From contig BCHX01000003.1 in assembly GCA_001599755.1 (NCBI GenBank), positions 3,817,289 through 3,881,288 on the forward strand: 64,000 nt of DNA, read 5' to 3'. The notes under the pieces are model-generated. The model was not told where the DNA came from, did not search any database, and saw nothing but the letters and a program-made list of their open reading frames with translations. Shown here one piece after another: positions 10,661 through 21,677 of the stretch; the stretch's first letter is position 1, and the number at the start of each line of letters is the position of its first letter. The stretch comes from Gliomastix tumulicola (taxonomy: Eukaryota; Ascomycota; Sordariomycetes; Hypocreales; Bionectriaceae). The position numbers and the translations under genes are program-made.

Positions 10661-12574
10661 CTAACCGTAGAGCTCCTGGCCAACCTCGGGGATCGCCTTG
10701 ACGAGCCCGTCAATGGTGCTCGTGAGCGTCAGGCAGTTCACGACAACACGGAGGAAGCTCCCCTTGTCACCAGGGGCAAAGTCGACCATGAAGCCGCGCG
10801 GGATCAGCCTGCGCACAATCGACGCCGTGCGCTCCGTGTTGACGGCCCTGTCACCGGACACATCGCCGCCGGGCGCGTAGTAGAAGCAGACCTGCAGGCA
10901 GGCGGGCAGCTCGGGCGCGACGAGCGCGAGGCTGGGGCTGTCGCGGATGGCGTTGAACAGGTGCTCGGCGACGTCGAAGGCGCCGTCGATCTGGCGCTCG
11001 AACCCGTCGGAGCCGTAGTACTGCCACGCGAGGGCGAGCTTGAGGGCGTCCGGGCGGCGGCCGCACTGCAGCGAGAGGTCGGCCAGGTCCCAGACCTCGT
11101 CGTCGGCGCCGTCGCCGTCGCCGTGGAAGAGGTAGCCCGCGGACGTGGTGTTGGCGCGGTTGAAGACGGCCATGTCCGGGCCGAGGAGGAACGAGCAGGT
11201 GGTGGGCACGTGCATCATCTTGTGCGGGTTGACGGTGAGCGAGTCGGCGAGGTGGCTCCCCCGCAGCTTCCAGGCGTGCTTCCGCGAGAAGATGACGGGC
11301 CCGCCGAAGCTGGCGTCGATGTGCATCCAGAGCCCGTGCTCCTTGCAGACCGCCGAGATGTCCTCGAAGGGGTCGTAGGAGCCCCGGACCGTGGTGCCCG
11401 CCGTGGCGTTGACGTAAAGGGGCGTCTTGCCCTCGGCCTTGGCGCGCACGACGAGCTCGCGCAGACGGTCGGTGCGCATGCGGCCGGCCTCGTCGACGGG
11501 GACGGGCCAGACGGCGCCGGAGCCCATGCCGCTGACCATGGCGCTCTTCTCGACCGAGTAGTGGCCGTGGGCGCTGGTGAAGACGACGAAGTCGCGCGCG
11601 GCGTTTCCAGCCGTGCGGCACTCCGGGTACAGCGTGTTGCGGGCGACGATGAGGGACGTCAGGTTCGAGGAGCTGCCGCCCTGGCAGGTGATGCCTCCGG
11701 CGTGCGGGCCGCTGAAGCCAAACTTGTTGGCGAGGGCCCTGGCTGTGGTCTTTTCGACCACGGTCAGAGCGGGGGAGACTTGATACACGTGCGACTGGGG
11801 GGGAGAGGGGAGTCAGTATGAAATCAAGAGGAAGGTATATCTGGTCTAACTCACGTTCGTGTTCAAGACGGAGAGGACGAGGTCCGAGATGACGCCAACC
11901 TGAGGCAGGTATGGTAAGCATGAGAATCATCAAAAGCTAGAGCTCATACTTACAGGCGTGTTGGTGGAGAAGAGCTTGTCCATAAAGCCCTGGTCCCAAG
12001 TGTTGACACTGAACTTGAGCACCTTGTCAATGGTGTCAAGCAGGCCCTCCTTGCCCTTTCCACCCTCGGGAAGGGAGAGCTTCAGGCGGGCAACGAGATC
12101 CGCCGGCTTGAGGTAGTCGACGAGAACATTGCGCTCCTCGCCCGAGGGGGCGCGGTACGTAGTGCCGGTGTGCTTCTGAGCAGCGGCATCGTCAGCAGCC
12201 TTGATGAAGGGGATGACGAGCTCCCGCACAGCAGCGAGAAGCTACAGAGAAGAAAAATGTCAGTAAAAGTCGGCTCCCCCACTCCGATCTGCGGGGTTGG
12301 TTGAACTTGCATCGTCAGTCTCTTCAGCCCGGTTGAGCTTGACGCCGCCGTTGTCCTCGACGACACTCGCGCCCTGAGGAGCATCTCCGTCCTCGCCGAC
12401 GAGATACTCGGTCGGATCGACCACCGACGAGCCGTTGCTGTTGATCTGGGCTATCCCGTTGCCCTTGGCGGAGGCGTTGCCTTTCCCGTTGATGAAGGAG
12501 GAGCCGCCGTTGCGGCCGCCCACGGAGGGGCCCCCGTTGCCGATGAATTCAGGGCCGTTGTCGAGGGCAGGCAT
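10661..12574 (-). CDS. Group II PLP-dependent decarboxylase (glutamate/cysteine-sulfinate decarboxylase type), 4 exons
   Basis: Exons on the minus strand: 12574-12311, 12241-11954, 11899-11855 and 11794-10661, giving 576 residues. The family removes CO2 from an amino acid (glutamate, cysteine sulfinate, aspartate or aromatic) using pyridoxal phosphate; the substrate cannot be told here. The PLP lysine is in NPHKMMHVP (Lys about 391), the cofactor-nitrogen aspartate is in HIDASFGG (Asp about 359), and the GGSSSNLTSL and TAGTTVRGSYDP motifs are present. NPHKMM is close to animal GAD/CSAD. The first 50 residues are a Gly/Asn-rich low-complexity leader. Intron 1 uses a GC donor (GCAAGT); introns 2 and 3 are GT-AG. 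Exon 3 has only 15 codons. Confidence 0.92.
12242..12310 (-). other. GC-AG intron in the decarboxylase
   Basis: A 69-nt intron with donor GCAAGT, branch TTTACTGAC and acceptor CTGTAG. Splicing here joins ...EETDD to LLAAVRELV in phase 0. No GT donor nearby gives as clean a join. Confidence 0.75.
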
Positions 12575-15500
12575 TGTGATGAAGGCTCTTTTTAAGAAGG
12601 AGATTTTTGTTTGTTAGATACTAGGAACAGAAATGAAAAAAAAAATGGTATAGGCAGCGGCGCTTGCTGGTCTATAAGGGGCCCTCGTAGGGAAAAGAAG
12701 TCCGTCTGACGCAGGAAGATCCTCGCGAGGCGGCAAATGGGCGATCGGTAAAGAATCAGATCAGGCTTCTGGAAGGATGGAAATACACCACGCGCGGGTA
12801 ATAGCGAAATCCCTAGGCAAGGTTTTTTTCTGATGCTTATTACTCAGTAGTGCCGAGTGAAAGGAAGGGCAGTCTGGTCCATATTTATTACTTTTCCTTC
12901 TGTCTAAAATCCTTAGCATGGCCGTCTTAGTCGCCATCGTAGTTCCCTCTTGCCTCATTCCCACCACGTATGTACTCGTATGTGTGTCTCGGTGAAGGCC
13001 AGCGAAGCAGTTGGGATCGCGAGTTGCCAGGACGGGCTGGGTGGCTTGGAATTATTGATGGCTTCGTTGTCTTCAGCTGTCGACTAGAGAGAGGATCGTC
13101 GGTCTGATGTCCGTGATCGGTCTGAGCAGAGACACTCACCCGCCCTTAGACAGGGTGTCGTCGATCTGTAATGCGAGACATTGTCTTGGAGAGGGCTGCT
13201 AGGGCTGCAGCTACCGGCCGAAGCGAGCTCCTGGGCATCGAGCCACGAATGAGATCATCTCTGACGGCGGGACTCGGCATGGGGAGGGAGGTTATTCAGC
13301 ACCACTCATTGGGGCCACGTTCTTTACAGCTTGCCTGCAAATGGAATGGAACAGCTCGGAGAGTATGGTATGTAGATGCTCCTTCAGGAGCTGCATACCA
13401 AGCAGTCGGGAAGTATTGGAAGAGCCGGCAGTGAGGTAAGGAACCCAAAAAGCAGAGGAGGCGCCGAACTGGCGGGACTGAGGGGAAGAGCCAGGCTGGA
13501 TGGAGAATTGGGGATGGAGAGAAGTGTGGACTCAAGGGCCGTTGTCAAGCGGAATAGCTTCAGCTCTTGTCAAGCTGGCGCCGCGCCCACTCTAAGCTCG
13601 TCGCCGGTCCTTGTCTCACCTCATTTTCAAGTACTGACTGACCTTTGGCTCCTTTTCATCAGCGATGAATTGGACACGTCAAGCGTGTGTCTCGGAGCTG
13701 ATTGCTAAGCATGATGTGTGTTGTTGGTTCTGCAACGCAGTTGGGAACTCCTCCCGATTCGCCGGATCAAGTGACGGCGCAGACGGCACGTTTCGAGCCA
13801 ATGATCTTTGTGTGTGCTCAACCCTAACTGCGGCCCGGACCCAGCTAAGAGCGTGCATCCCGTGTCTCGCCGACGAATGTGATGTGACGAGAGAGCGCTG
13901 CGGCGCTGTGATTGTGACGACCCGCCTCTGACCTGCATGTGCATACGAATACATACCTGACCTCGCTTCGAGACACGGCCGACACCTCGCAGCTTGGAAA
14001 CACGAAAGTCGGTCAGGATGCAGGCGATCGGAGGTCCATCGTGCCAATTGAGTGAAGCATCAACTGCATTGGGCGTCGTGCAGCTATCACAGAGGAGAAA
14101 AAGCTGCAAGTTGCAATGGCCTGATGTCCGCATGTGATGGATGAGAATTTGCTGGGGAGGGGGGGGGAGGTGATGGGACATCACAAGAACTGCGGCCTGG
14201 GGGTTCGTTTGTTGGGAACAACGGTTGAACGGATGTCTCAGTGGGAACAATCAATGCCCGTGGGGAGCACAGAGATCCAATGGTAGGACAAGGCCAGATA
14301 TGGGCGATGCAACCCTCCAAGTTCCAACGGGCCGGCCTTTCGACAACTCCCGTCCGTTGGCACTCACACCCACCAACTTCTGTTTTCCTTGCAACCCCTT
14401 CCTTCCTTCATTGACAACACCCACCAGCTAGTTATGTCGAGGAGGGCACCATCGAATTCTGATCCCCTGCAGATTTGGGTGGGTGGCCTAGACATGCAAG
14501 CTAGCGACCGGTGAAAGCTCACAGTGGATATCCGTATCCAACTGACAGGCAAGGCTCAGCAGAGCGCCCACAGTCGGCAGAATCTTGGTTGGCCACACAG
14601 CCGCCCGCCGAGCGAGCGCGCGCGCGCAGAGAAACAGGGTGGTGAGCTGCGAGCAAAGCAGTTGAGCGAAAAAAAAAAGCCCGAGGAGATGGGCAGAGAG
14701 AGAGAGAGGGGGCCTAAGCGAAACAGGGGTCTTGACTCGTCACTTGGCAAGTGGTGGCAAGCAAGTTCCTTGAGAGAGAGCTTGAAGCTTTCCCCTACGA
14801 GTACTTGCGCCCGGATCGAATTCCCACGTGGATCAGCAGTCTCAAGCTTGCTCTTGCCCCTCGATTGACACGCCGATTGCCTCAGTCCGTGCCTGTATGA
14901 CGCCCTGGGAACGGACCATCCATTGGACGCGCAATGAGGGCTTGACAAAGGGTCTGAGGCAAAGGGGGGGATCCAGACTCGCAGAGATGGGGCTGCGGCG
15001 GTGGGACTGGCTAATAAAGAGAGAGAGAGAGAGGGTCAACAAGTATCTGCAACCGGGAACAGAGCTCATCAATGTCCTGCATGATGGAGGGCTGAGGTGT
15101 CACTTGCAAGCATGCACGGCATATCACATCACGTCCGAGCCCATATCACCGACTTGAGGCAGCCGTTTGAAGCAGCCGTTAATGTCAAGGGGGGGTGGCC
15201 CAATCGCATCATACAGCACCCGAGGCTCGCTCGAGTTTTTGCGACGCTCCCCGACTCTCGGAGGGCCACTTCTCGAGGCACAGCTACAGGGGAGCCGGGC
15301 GAGGCCAATGCCAGGGCAAGCAGCACTGACAAGTTGACTAGCTCCGTCCGCCGCGCGCGCGCACGACCCCACGGCGATCATCTTCCTGGTTAGACTTACG
15401 GATAGGACCCGTCGCTAACGCGCCAGCCACGGGACTGGACTCAGGTTCTGGCCCCCTCCCGAAAAAGGGACTTCACAGAGGGAGGGGAGGGGACTGGGAG

Positions 15501-16642
15501 GCTGGAACGCGCGGGCGAGGAGAACGGGGGATATAACCCATCCCCGAATCTCATATCATAATAGCATGTCACCTCCATATAACAAGAAAGCCAGTTGCCG
15601 GTTGAAGCCCAACGCGTGAAGGTGGTGTCCAACGGCAGTGGGGCCTTGTCTGCAGTCAATAGTATCGCCGACCTCTTTTTTTTTTTTCTCTCTTCCCCTT
15701 TTTGAATCTGGCAGCTGTGATAATAGCTACGAGCTTGGGGGGTGTGTGAAGAAGAACCCTGCTGCTACCTTGGCTTAAACGTGCCGTACCTACTAGTAGC
15801 TTGGCCTTACGAGTGAAGCTCGTTGACGTGCAGGAGGCTGGCACCTGCTACATAAGTAAGTTGGCCGCAGCACACTCTTTCGCCCCCGTCCTCCTCGGCC
15901 TGTCGTTCCCCATGGGTGAAGCTCATCTCAGCTGGTCTTCCAAAAAAATCAACCTGCCCATTGTCAACTCTTCCTCCCCTCCTTCCTTCCCTTTTCCCTC
16001 CCTTCCTCTCCAGTTCTCCATCCATCCCACACCACACCCTGCGTTGATCCCGAATCGAGGTGCTGATTACGTGTGCCAGGGTGACGGTTGCGAGACGGAC
16101 AGCACGAGACGTGACGTGATTCATCCAGCAGACTCAGCGAAAACACGCGTCCGTTCGCGGGGCCAAGGCGGCAAAGGGCCTGAGCAGGGCCGTCTGAGCC
16201 GCACGCCCGCCGCTGTAACTGGCATCTTGTTTGCAACCGCCCCTCACTCAGAGAACAGAGGCGCCTTGGAGAGGGTGTGATCAGCATCGCCGGTACCTAC
16301 CCATTTACGTCCTGTTTTCTCGAGAATATTTCCGTTTTCTTTCGCCCGACGGGGGTCGTTATCAGTTGAAGTCGGTTACACACGTACAAGCAGCAAGCCC
16401 ACCCTCTCGCCGTTTCCTTCCAAAAACGAGGGTTGGGATTCTCACCTTTGCCAACAGCCAGCTGTCTAATCTGCGGCTCGTCCCTACCGTCGTTTTCTGG
16501 GTATATATAAGGCACCGGGCCTCGCGCAGATATAGTCGAGATCGGTTACCTGGAACAACTACCCAAACCCCCCTCCTACATACACCATTCTATCGCCATC
16601 AGCATCATCATCATCATCACCACCACCTCGAAACAGCTCACC
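12575..16642. other. 4 kb intergenic region
   Basis: No gene is recognised. Frames here are short, on several strands at once, and have no domains. It contains short AG runs near 14697-14711 and 15020-15035, a T run near 15676-15687, and the long promoter of the Ras-like gene, with C/T-rich sequence from about 15880. Confidence 0.5.
16502..16510 (+). promoter_or_regulatory. TATA box of the Ras-like gene
   Basis: TATATATAA about 130 bases upstream of the ATG at 16643, followed by a CAT/CAC-rich leader. Confidence 0.6.
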
Positions 16643-17500
16643 ATGGCCGCCGCCCGTCCAGCGCCGCCGCCGGTGCCCATCTCCGTCACCATCTGCGGCG
16701 ACGGCGGCTGCGGCAAGTCGTCCATCACGCTGCGCCTCGTGCACTCGCAGTGGACCAACGAGTACGACCCGACCATCGAGGACTCGTACAGCCTGACGCG
16801 GCGCATCGACGGCACCACCTACCACCTCGCCCTGACCGACACGGCGGGCCAGGAGGAGTACCGCGGCATGTGGGCGTCGTCCAACCTCAGCGCCGACGCC
16901 TTCCTCATGGTCTACGACATCACGTGTCCGGACTCGCTCGACGCGCTGCAGTACTTTGACGACCTGATCGGCATCGAGGCCGAGACGCGGCTGGACAACG
17001 CCGACCGGGCCAAGAGCGCGGGGCTCGATCCGCTGCGCGGCGACGACGGCGGCGGCAGCGGCTTCTTTGGCGGACTCGGGGGAGGAGGGCGGACGGTGCC
17101 GCCGGTCAAGATCGTCGCGGGGAACAAGTGCGACCTGGCGGAGAGCCGCCGCGTGCCGGCGTCCGTGGGGCTCGACTGGGCGAGGCGGCACGGCTGCGGC
17201 TTCATGGAGACCAGCGCTAGGCTCGAGGTCAACATCGAGGAGACGTTTGCCCTCATCGTCCGGCGCGTCGTGGAGGCGCGCCGGCTGGCCGAGGCCGGCA
17301 TGTACGAGAGCACCGGCATGAATGCCCGGGGCATGACGAAGCCGCTGACGCCCATCCCGGACGGCAGTCATCGTGGTGCTGCTGGCGGCGGCGGCGGCGG
17401 CGGCGAGAAGAGAGGGCCTGGGCTGAGGGGCCCCAACATCAACGGGGAGAGGGTTGGTAGGCCGCACAGCGGCTTCTGGAGGAGTTTGAGGTGCTGGTGA
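16643..17500 (+). CDS. Ras-like small GTPase with Gly-rich insert and no CaaX box
   Basis: One exon, 285 residues, ATG in CACCATGG context. All G-boxes are present. G1 is GDGGCGKS (19-26), with the Ras Gly12 equivalent kept as Gly21. The switch I effector loop is YDPTIEDSY (41-49). G3 is DTAGQEEY (66-73), with the Gln61 equivalent Gln70. G4 is NKCD (161-164) and G5 is ETSA (189-192). It therefore looks able to bind and hydrolyse GTP as a membrane-signal switch. Odd points are an insert of about 30 residues (roughly 118-152, Gly-rich) just before the G4 strand, a second Gly run at 248-254, and a C-terminus ending RCW, so no CaaX motif for prenylation. The rest of the core matches Ras/Rap rather than Rho or Rab. 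The exact subfamily is unclear. Confidence 0.9.
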   Translation: MAAARPAPPPVPISVTICGDGGCGKSSITLRLVHSQWTNEYDPTIEDSYSLTRRIDGTTYHLALTDTAGQEEYRGMWASSNLSADAFLMVYDITCPDSLDALQYFDDLIGIEAETRLDNADRAKSAGLDPLRGDDGGGSGFFGGLGGGGRTVPPVKIVAGNKCDLAESRRVPASVGLDWARRHGCGFMETSARLEVNIEETFALIVRRVVEARRLAEAGMYESTGMNARGMTKPLTPIPDGSHRGAAGGGGGGGEKRGPGLRGPNINGERVGRPHSGFWRSLRCW

Positions 17501-18135
17501 ATGGCGAGACATAGTTACATGTGGTGGTCTGTCTCGGTGTCTCACACACTATGTATGTATGGTTGGTTCTGTTTCTTACTCTCGTTCGGATCCTTGGCTG
17601 GAATGTGGTTACGACTTGGAAGGATATTTGGGAAAAGCGGGCTTCTGCATTTTCATACTCGGGGCGTTCTGGGATCTATGTAAGGTCGGTCGAACGATAT
17701 CCAAAGGCACTTGAAATGAGAAAAGACTATGTGGTGATTTGATTGAGTGGTGGTTGTACGTGATTACGTTCTAGTCTATCCTTGCTTACCTTGGAACTGA
17801 GAGGAGCCGAGCACTCTTCTGCTTCTCTCCCTGAGTTTAGGAGACCCTGATCTAGGCGAGCTTGAAGCCTTCAGGGAAACATGTTATCAAGAAGTCAACC
17901 CGGGTCGTGGGAAGAAAGCGAGTAGACACATCTAGATTATGCGCTAGGTGCCTACTTACTTTCGTGATCCTCACTGTAAATCAAAACCCAGATGTTATCC
18001 CTGATGAGAAACGCCTCGCACTATCCAGTGCTGAACCTCTGCGGCCCCGGCGTCCCTCCTCTCGCGTCGGCTCCCTGTCCTTTTGGAAAGGAGAACGAAC
18101 GGGCCCCGCGAGGCTGACGAGCGCATGTCTACTTA
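17501..18135. other. 3' flanks of two convergent genes
   Basis: Separates the plus-strand Ras-like gene and the minus-strand AMMECR1 gene. It holds their 3' UTRs; no gene is seen. Confidence 0.5.
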
Positions 18136-18960
18136 CTACTCACTCTCGACCCAGTCCCGCCACTTCTTATACCCCCCGTAGCCCATCTTCGCCTTGGACC
18201 CCTGGTACCGCGTGACGCCGAGCTCGAGCTCCTTGAACCGCGACTGGCTGCCCATCCAGCCGGCCTTGCGCACCAGACTGAACAGCGTCTCCTCCTTGGT
18301 CCACCCTTGCTCGGAGGCGACGTCGGGCAGGTACGTCGCGCCGTAGCGCCGCCCGCGGTCCTGGAACGACAGCCGGATGCCGTGCGTGCCGACCTCCCAG
18401 TCGTAGGGATCCGCGACGGGCTCGAAGTCGGTCAGCAGCGTGACGGCCGTCTGCAGGGCCGGCAGCTCGGCTTTCGATATCGGCGGGAAGCGGTGGTCGC
18501 TGAGCGCCGAGATGAGCGCGTACTCGGGCACGGCGGTGTGCAGGTCCATGCTCTCGAAGGTGCCGATGCAGCCGCGGAGGCTGACGTCCTCGTCGTCCGG
18601 GTCGGCGTCGTCGTCGTAGGTGTTCCAGGTGACGAAGAGCGGGTACGAGGCGGCGGCGGAGAGCGGGAGGGACGACATGGACGTCGCGGGCGTGGACGCG
18701 GCGGCCGAGGCCGGGGTCGTCGACGAGGAAGACGTCGAGGACAGCGAGGACGACGAGGTCCCCGTGGAGGCACCGGCAGGCACGGCAAGGCTTCCGAGGG
18801 CGGCGGCGGCGGCGGCGTTCTTCTTGCTGGGGGACGTTGCCTGGGAGCTGGCGTAGGCCGCCCACTTGGACTGGATCTCGTCGAGGGAGAGGGGCTTGCG
18901 CGCGTTGAGGTTGCCGTCGAGAGCCTCGAAACAGGCGACGCAGTGAGCGGGAGTAGCCAT
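18136..18960 (-). CDS. AMMECR1-domain protein
   Basis: One exon, 274 residues, starting at 18958-18960. The AMMECR1 fold is conserved from archaea to humans but its biochemical role is not settled. The hallmark LRGCIGTF motif is at about 128-135, and downstream phrases typical of the family follow: HRFPPISKAELPAL, YDWEVGTHGIRLSF, YGATYLPDVASEQGW and KAGW. An N-terminal helix (HCVACFEALDG) is separated from the core by an Ala/Ser/Thr-rich low-complexity insert (about 48-104) and a short acidic loop. Such an insert is common in fungal versions. No damage is seen. Confidence 0.92.
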   Translation of the reverse strand: MATPAHCVACFEALDGNLNARKPLSLDEIQSKWAAYASSQATSPSKKNAAAAAALGSLAVPAGASTGTSSSSLSSTSSSSTTPASAAASTPATSMSSLPLSAAASYPLFVTWNTYDDDADPDDEDVSLRGCIGTFESMDLHTAVPEYALISALSDHRFPPISKAELPALQTAVTLLTDFEPVADPYDWEVGTHGIRLSFQDRGRRYGATYLPDVASEQGWTKEETLFSLVRKAGWMGSQSRFKELELGVTRYQGSKAKMGYGGYKKWRDWVESE

Positions 18961-20388
18961 GGCCTCGCGCGCGCGCCGAAAAGACGAAACGAGACGGATG
19001 GATGTGTGTGTTATTCAGGTGGGTAACAAACAGTACGGAAAGCTTGAAGCAGACCCCGAGTTTCCAGGAGCGATCGGAGAAATCACACAGAGATGGGCTG
19101 GCACTGCGATCTTCTGGGCGATGCACTCACTGGAAAATGGTGTGCAAGGGAGGAGGAGGAGAAGCAGGGAGGGGTGTAGGGGCGGGAAACGAAAGGGGGA
19201 GGGGGATCAGCAGTTAGTTAAGTGAGGGGGAGAGTTCCAGTGGCTGGGCTGGCTGATACGCAATCGGCCGAGGGGGGTGTCAGATGCTCGCAGATAAGCG
19301 TCCATGCGATGACGAGGAATCTGGGATAGCCTACCAGGCCGTCCGGCTTAGCAGGAACCTACCTACCTGGTGTGCTCTCTGGTGAAGGTCGCCGCCATGT
19401 TCACATCATGCTTGGGAGCTCTGGGGGAGGGGGCCGCTAGCACCGGCAGCATACGTCAAGACTCGCAGTAGCACGGAGTAAAGAGGCGTCAGGTGGTGTG
19501 CAGACGGAACGTTGGCAGTGAATCAACGACGAGGGGGATGCAACTGAGGCGCAGCTGAACTTAACTATGCACTACTAGCTGAATTATCTCCGAGTCTGAA
19601 ATACTCCTTTCAGAGCAGATCAGCTGCACTCCCAGTCTCTTCACACTTCCATCCCTCCAGAGTGCGAAACCGTCCCATCGCCGCTACCCCGCCAAGGGGC
19701 TGAAAGAATACTTTGGCAATAGAGCTATATAATATGGGTGTGGATATGACCCAACTTTTACTTCCAGCCCCTTGCTCGCCTGTAACTCAGGCAGGTCATC
19801 ACTGGCAGCGCTGAAAAGAGCGGCTCTGATAGGGCAGACCAGCTGAAGCCCCGCCGTCTCGGAGTCTTCCGCGGGCTGCTGCAACCTGGAACTTCGAGAC
19901 CCAAGCAAGGGGGCGCGATTCCCAAACCAGACCCCTGCTCCTGATACAGATCTGTGACAGCCCCGAAGTCTCAAGCTGCTGAGACCGGCTGGTGCAGCAG
20001 CAGCAGTGCATCATATGCCGCCCACAAGGGCCCCCCTTCCAAGAGGGAGCGCTATAGTCAGGGTCATGACACCAGGACGGTCTCAAGTCCGCCTGCGACG
20101 AGAGGCCCGTGTTGCAGCGAGGATGGAATCACGGCGGTGATGCGTAAACAAGCGTAATCAGGGGAGATGACCAACCTTCGAATGGTTTCACTTGCCGGTG
20201 TCTCGAGAACATACAAATAGCGTGCTGTCCTCCTGCCTCTCGTCTGATCTTGTTCCTTTTCCTCTCCTCATCTCAATCCACAGGCAAAACACACTCTCTA
20301 CCACACTCCATTTCCTTTTCTCTTTCTCTCTTTTCACTTCAATCCCCCGTCGCCGGCGACACTTTTCTTCCAAGAACATATTTCCAAG
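18961..20388. other. Divergent promoter region
   Basis: Lies between the minus-strand AMMECR1 start and the plus-strand peptide gene. The right end (20220-20380) is C/T- and CA-rich and forms the leader of the peptide gene. Nothing else is recognised. Confidence 0.5.
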
Positions 20389-20644
20389 ATGCGTTTCGAT
20401 ATCTTTGCCGTCTTTGCCCTTGCTGGCTTCGCCATGGCCTCGACCACTCCTGCGAAAGAGGGTCAGTATTTCCTGGATGGCATGCATGACCTGTGAACCG
20501 ACCCGACTAACAGACGCAGGCTTCGAGGTGGTCGTCAAGCGCCAGCGCCCTCCCGTCAGCCAGCCCTCCATGGCCGGCCCGAACGGCGAGGTCGTCGCCT
20601 ACGATGCCAGCCGTGTCGTCAAGAGCAACGGCAGGAGGGTGTAA
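20389..20644 (+). CDS. Small secreted peptide precursor with a KR site (2 exons)
   Basis: Exons 20389-20461 and 20520-20644 give 65 residues. The 58-nt intron has donor GTCAGT, branch GACTAAC and acceptor ACGCAG. An upstream CAG at 20511-20513 would add two residues in frame but lies only a few bases from the branch point. The start, with its MRFDIFAVFALAGFAMAS leader, reads as a classic signal peptide. The mature part holds a dibasic KR at residues 31-32 (EVVVKR-QRPPVSQP), a Kex2-type cleavage signature, and ends SNGRRV. There are no cysteines. I do not recognise a family. It could be a processed signalling peptide, a small secreted effector-like protein, or a cell-surface peptide; all are inference. 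The strong splice signals and the long C/T leader support a real gene. Confidence 0.7.
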
Positions 20645-21629
20645 AGGCTATCTATCACTCGATAAAAGCAACATCCTTTCTTTCGCCCTCCCGACCGGTA
20701 CTTTACGGGTAGGATGGACGTAACAACTTCATTTGGAATATATTTTTGGGGCAAGGCAGAAGGGGAGGGGGAGAGAGCGTCTATACTTTTTTACGACAAC
20801 TCCCGCGATGTGCTCTCGGCACCCTTTGAAAGGGTGTAGAGATGCATCGGCTTTTGGGGCAGATCGGTCTGGCAACTGATCTGGGGACCCGAGAGTGGCT
20901 GGGACGGACTTTAGAGCGAGGGAATGGAGGGGACAACACCAATCTAGAGACACGCTGTGCTTCTTCTTTTTTTCCTTCTTGAGACCACCCTTTTTGGACT
21001 TGGCATAGTAATTCAAAAACCCACGTGCCTGTCCTCCATCTCTTCGATTTGCCCTCGTCTCATTCACATTGAAAATGATGAATATGCATAGCCCGCCTCA
21101 AAAGGTAAAGACAGCTCACGGGTAGCTTGGCTGGGCGCTTCTCCATGTGGCTGGTGCGGGTGAGGTGTTCTATTAGCTGCTATTCTTAGAGCACAGGCCA
21201 AGACGGCGATCCTTGACCAGTGACTCCCAAAGTGCACTGCCACTCCCCCCAAAAGATCAAACCTCAACCCAGAAACAGCCAATTCGAACCAAGGAATTTT
21301 TTCTTTTTCCCTCACCGCCCGTCTAGCCCTGTCAAGAATGTTGGATGATTGGATCGCCCTACGGACATGCAATCGCCAGATGCTGCCTTGGCTCTGCGGT
21401 AGCCGAGTTCCGGATCCCACATGACTTCATTCATTCATGCTTGAAGCCTGCGTCGCTTATCCCTCGCTCGATTCCTGGCTCCTGCCTGGTCTTGACGCGG
21501 TGCCAGCGCTGCTGACTCACTTTGCCGCACCTCTGCAGCAACCACCCTGAGCCCTACGGAATCAGGAGTACATATCGACGCACCTTGAGACTAGGGCAAG
21601 TCCAGGTACCTACCGTTCACCTTGCTTAT

Positions 21630-21677
<48 letters not shown>

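Noticed and set aside
10851..11933. 360-codon Arg-rich frame overlapping the decarboxylase
   Set aside because: An out-of-phase shadow of exon 4; the true frame carries the PLP motifs.
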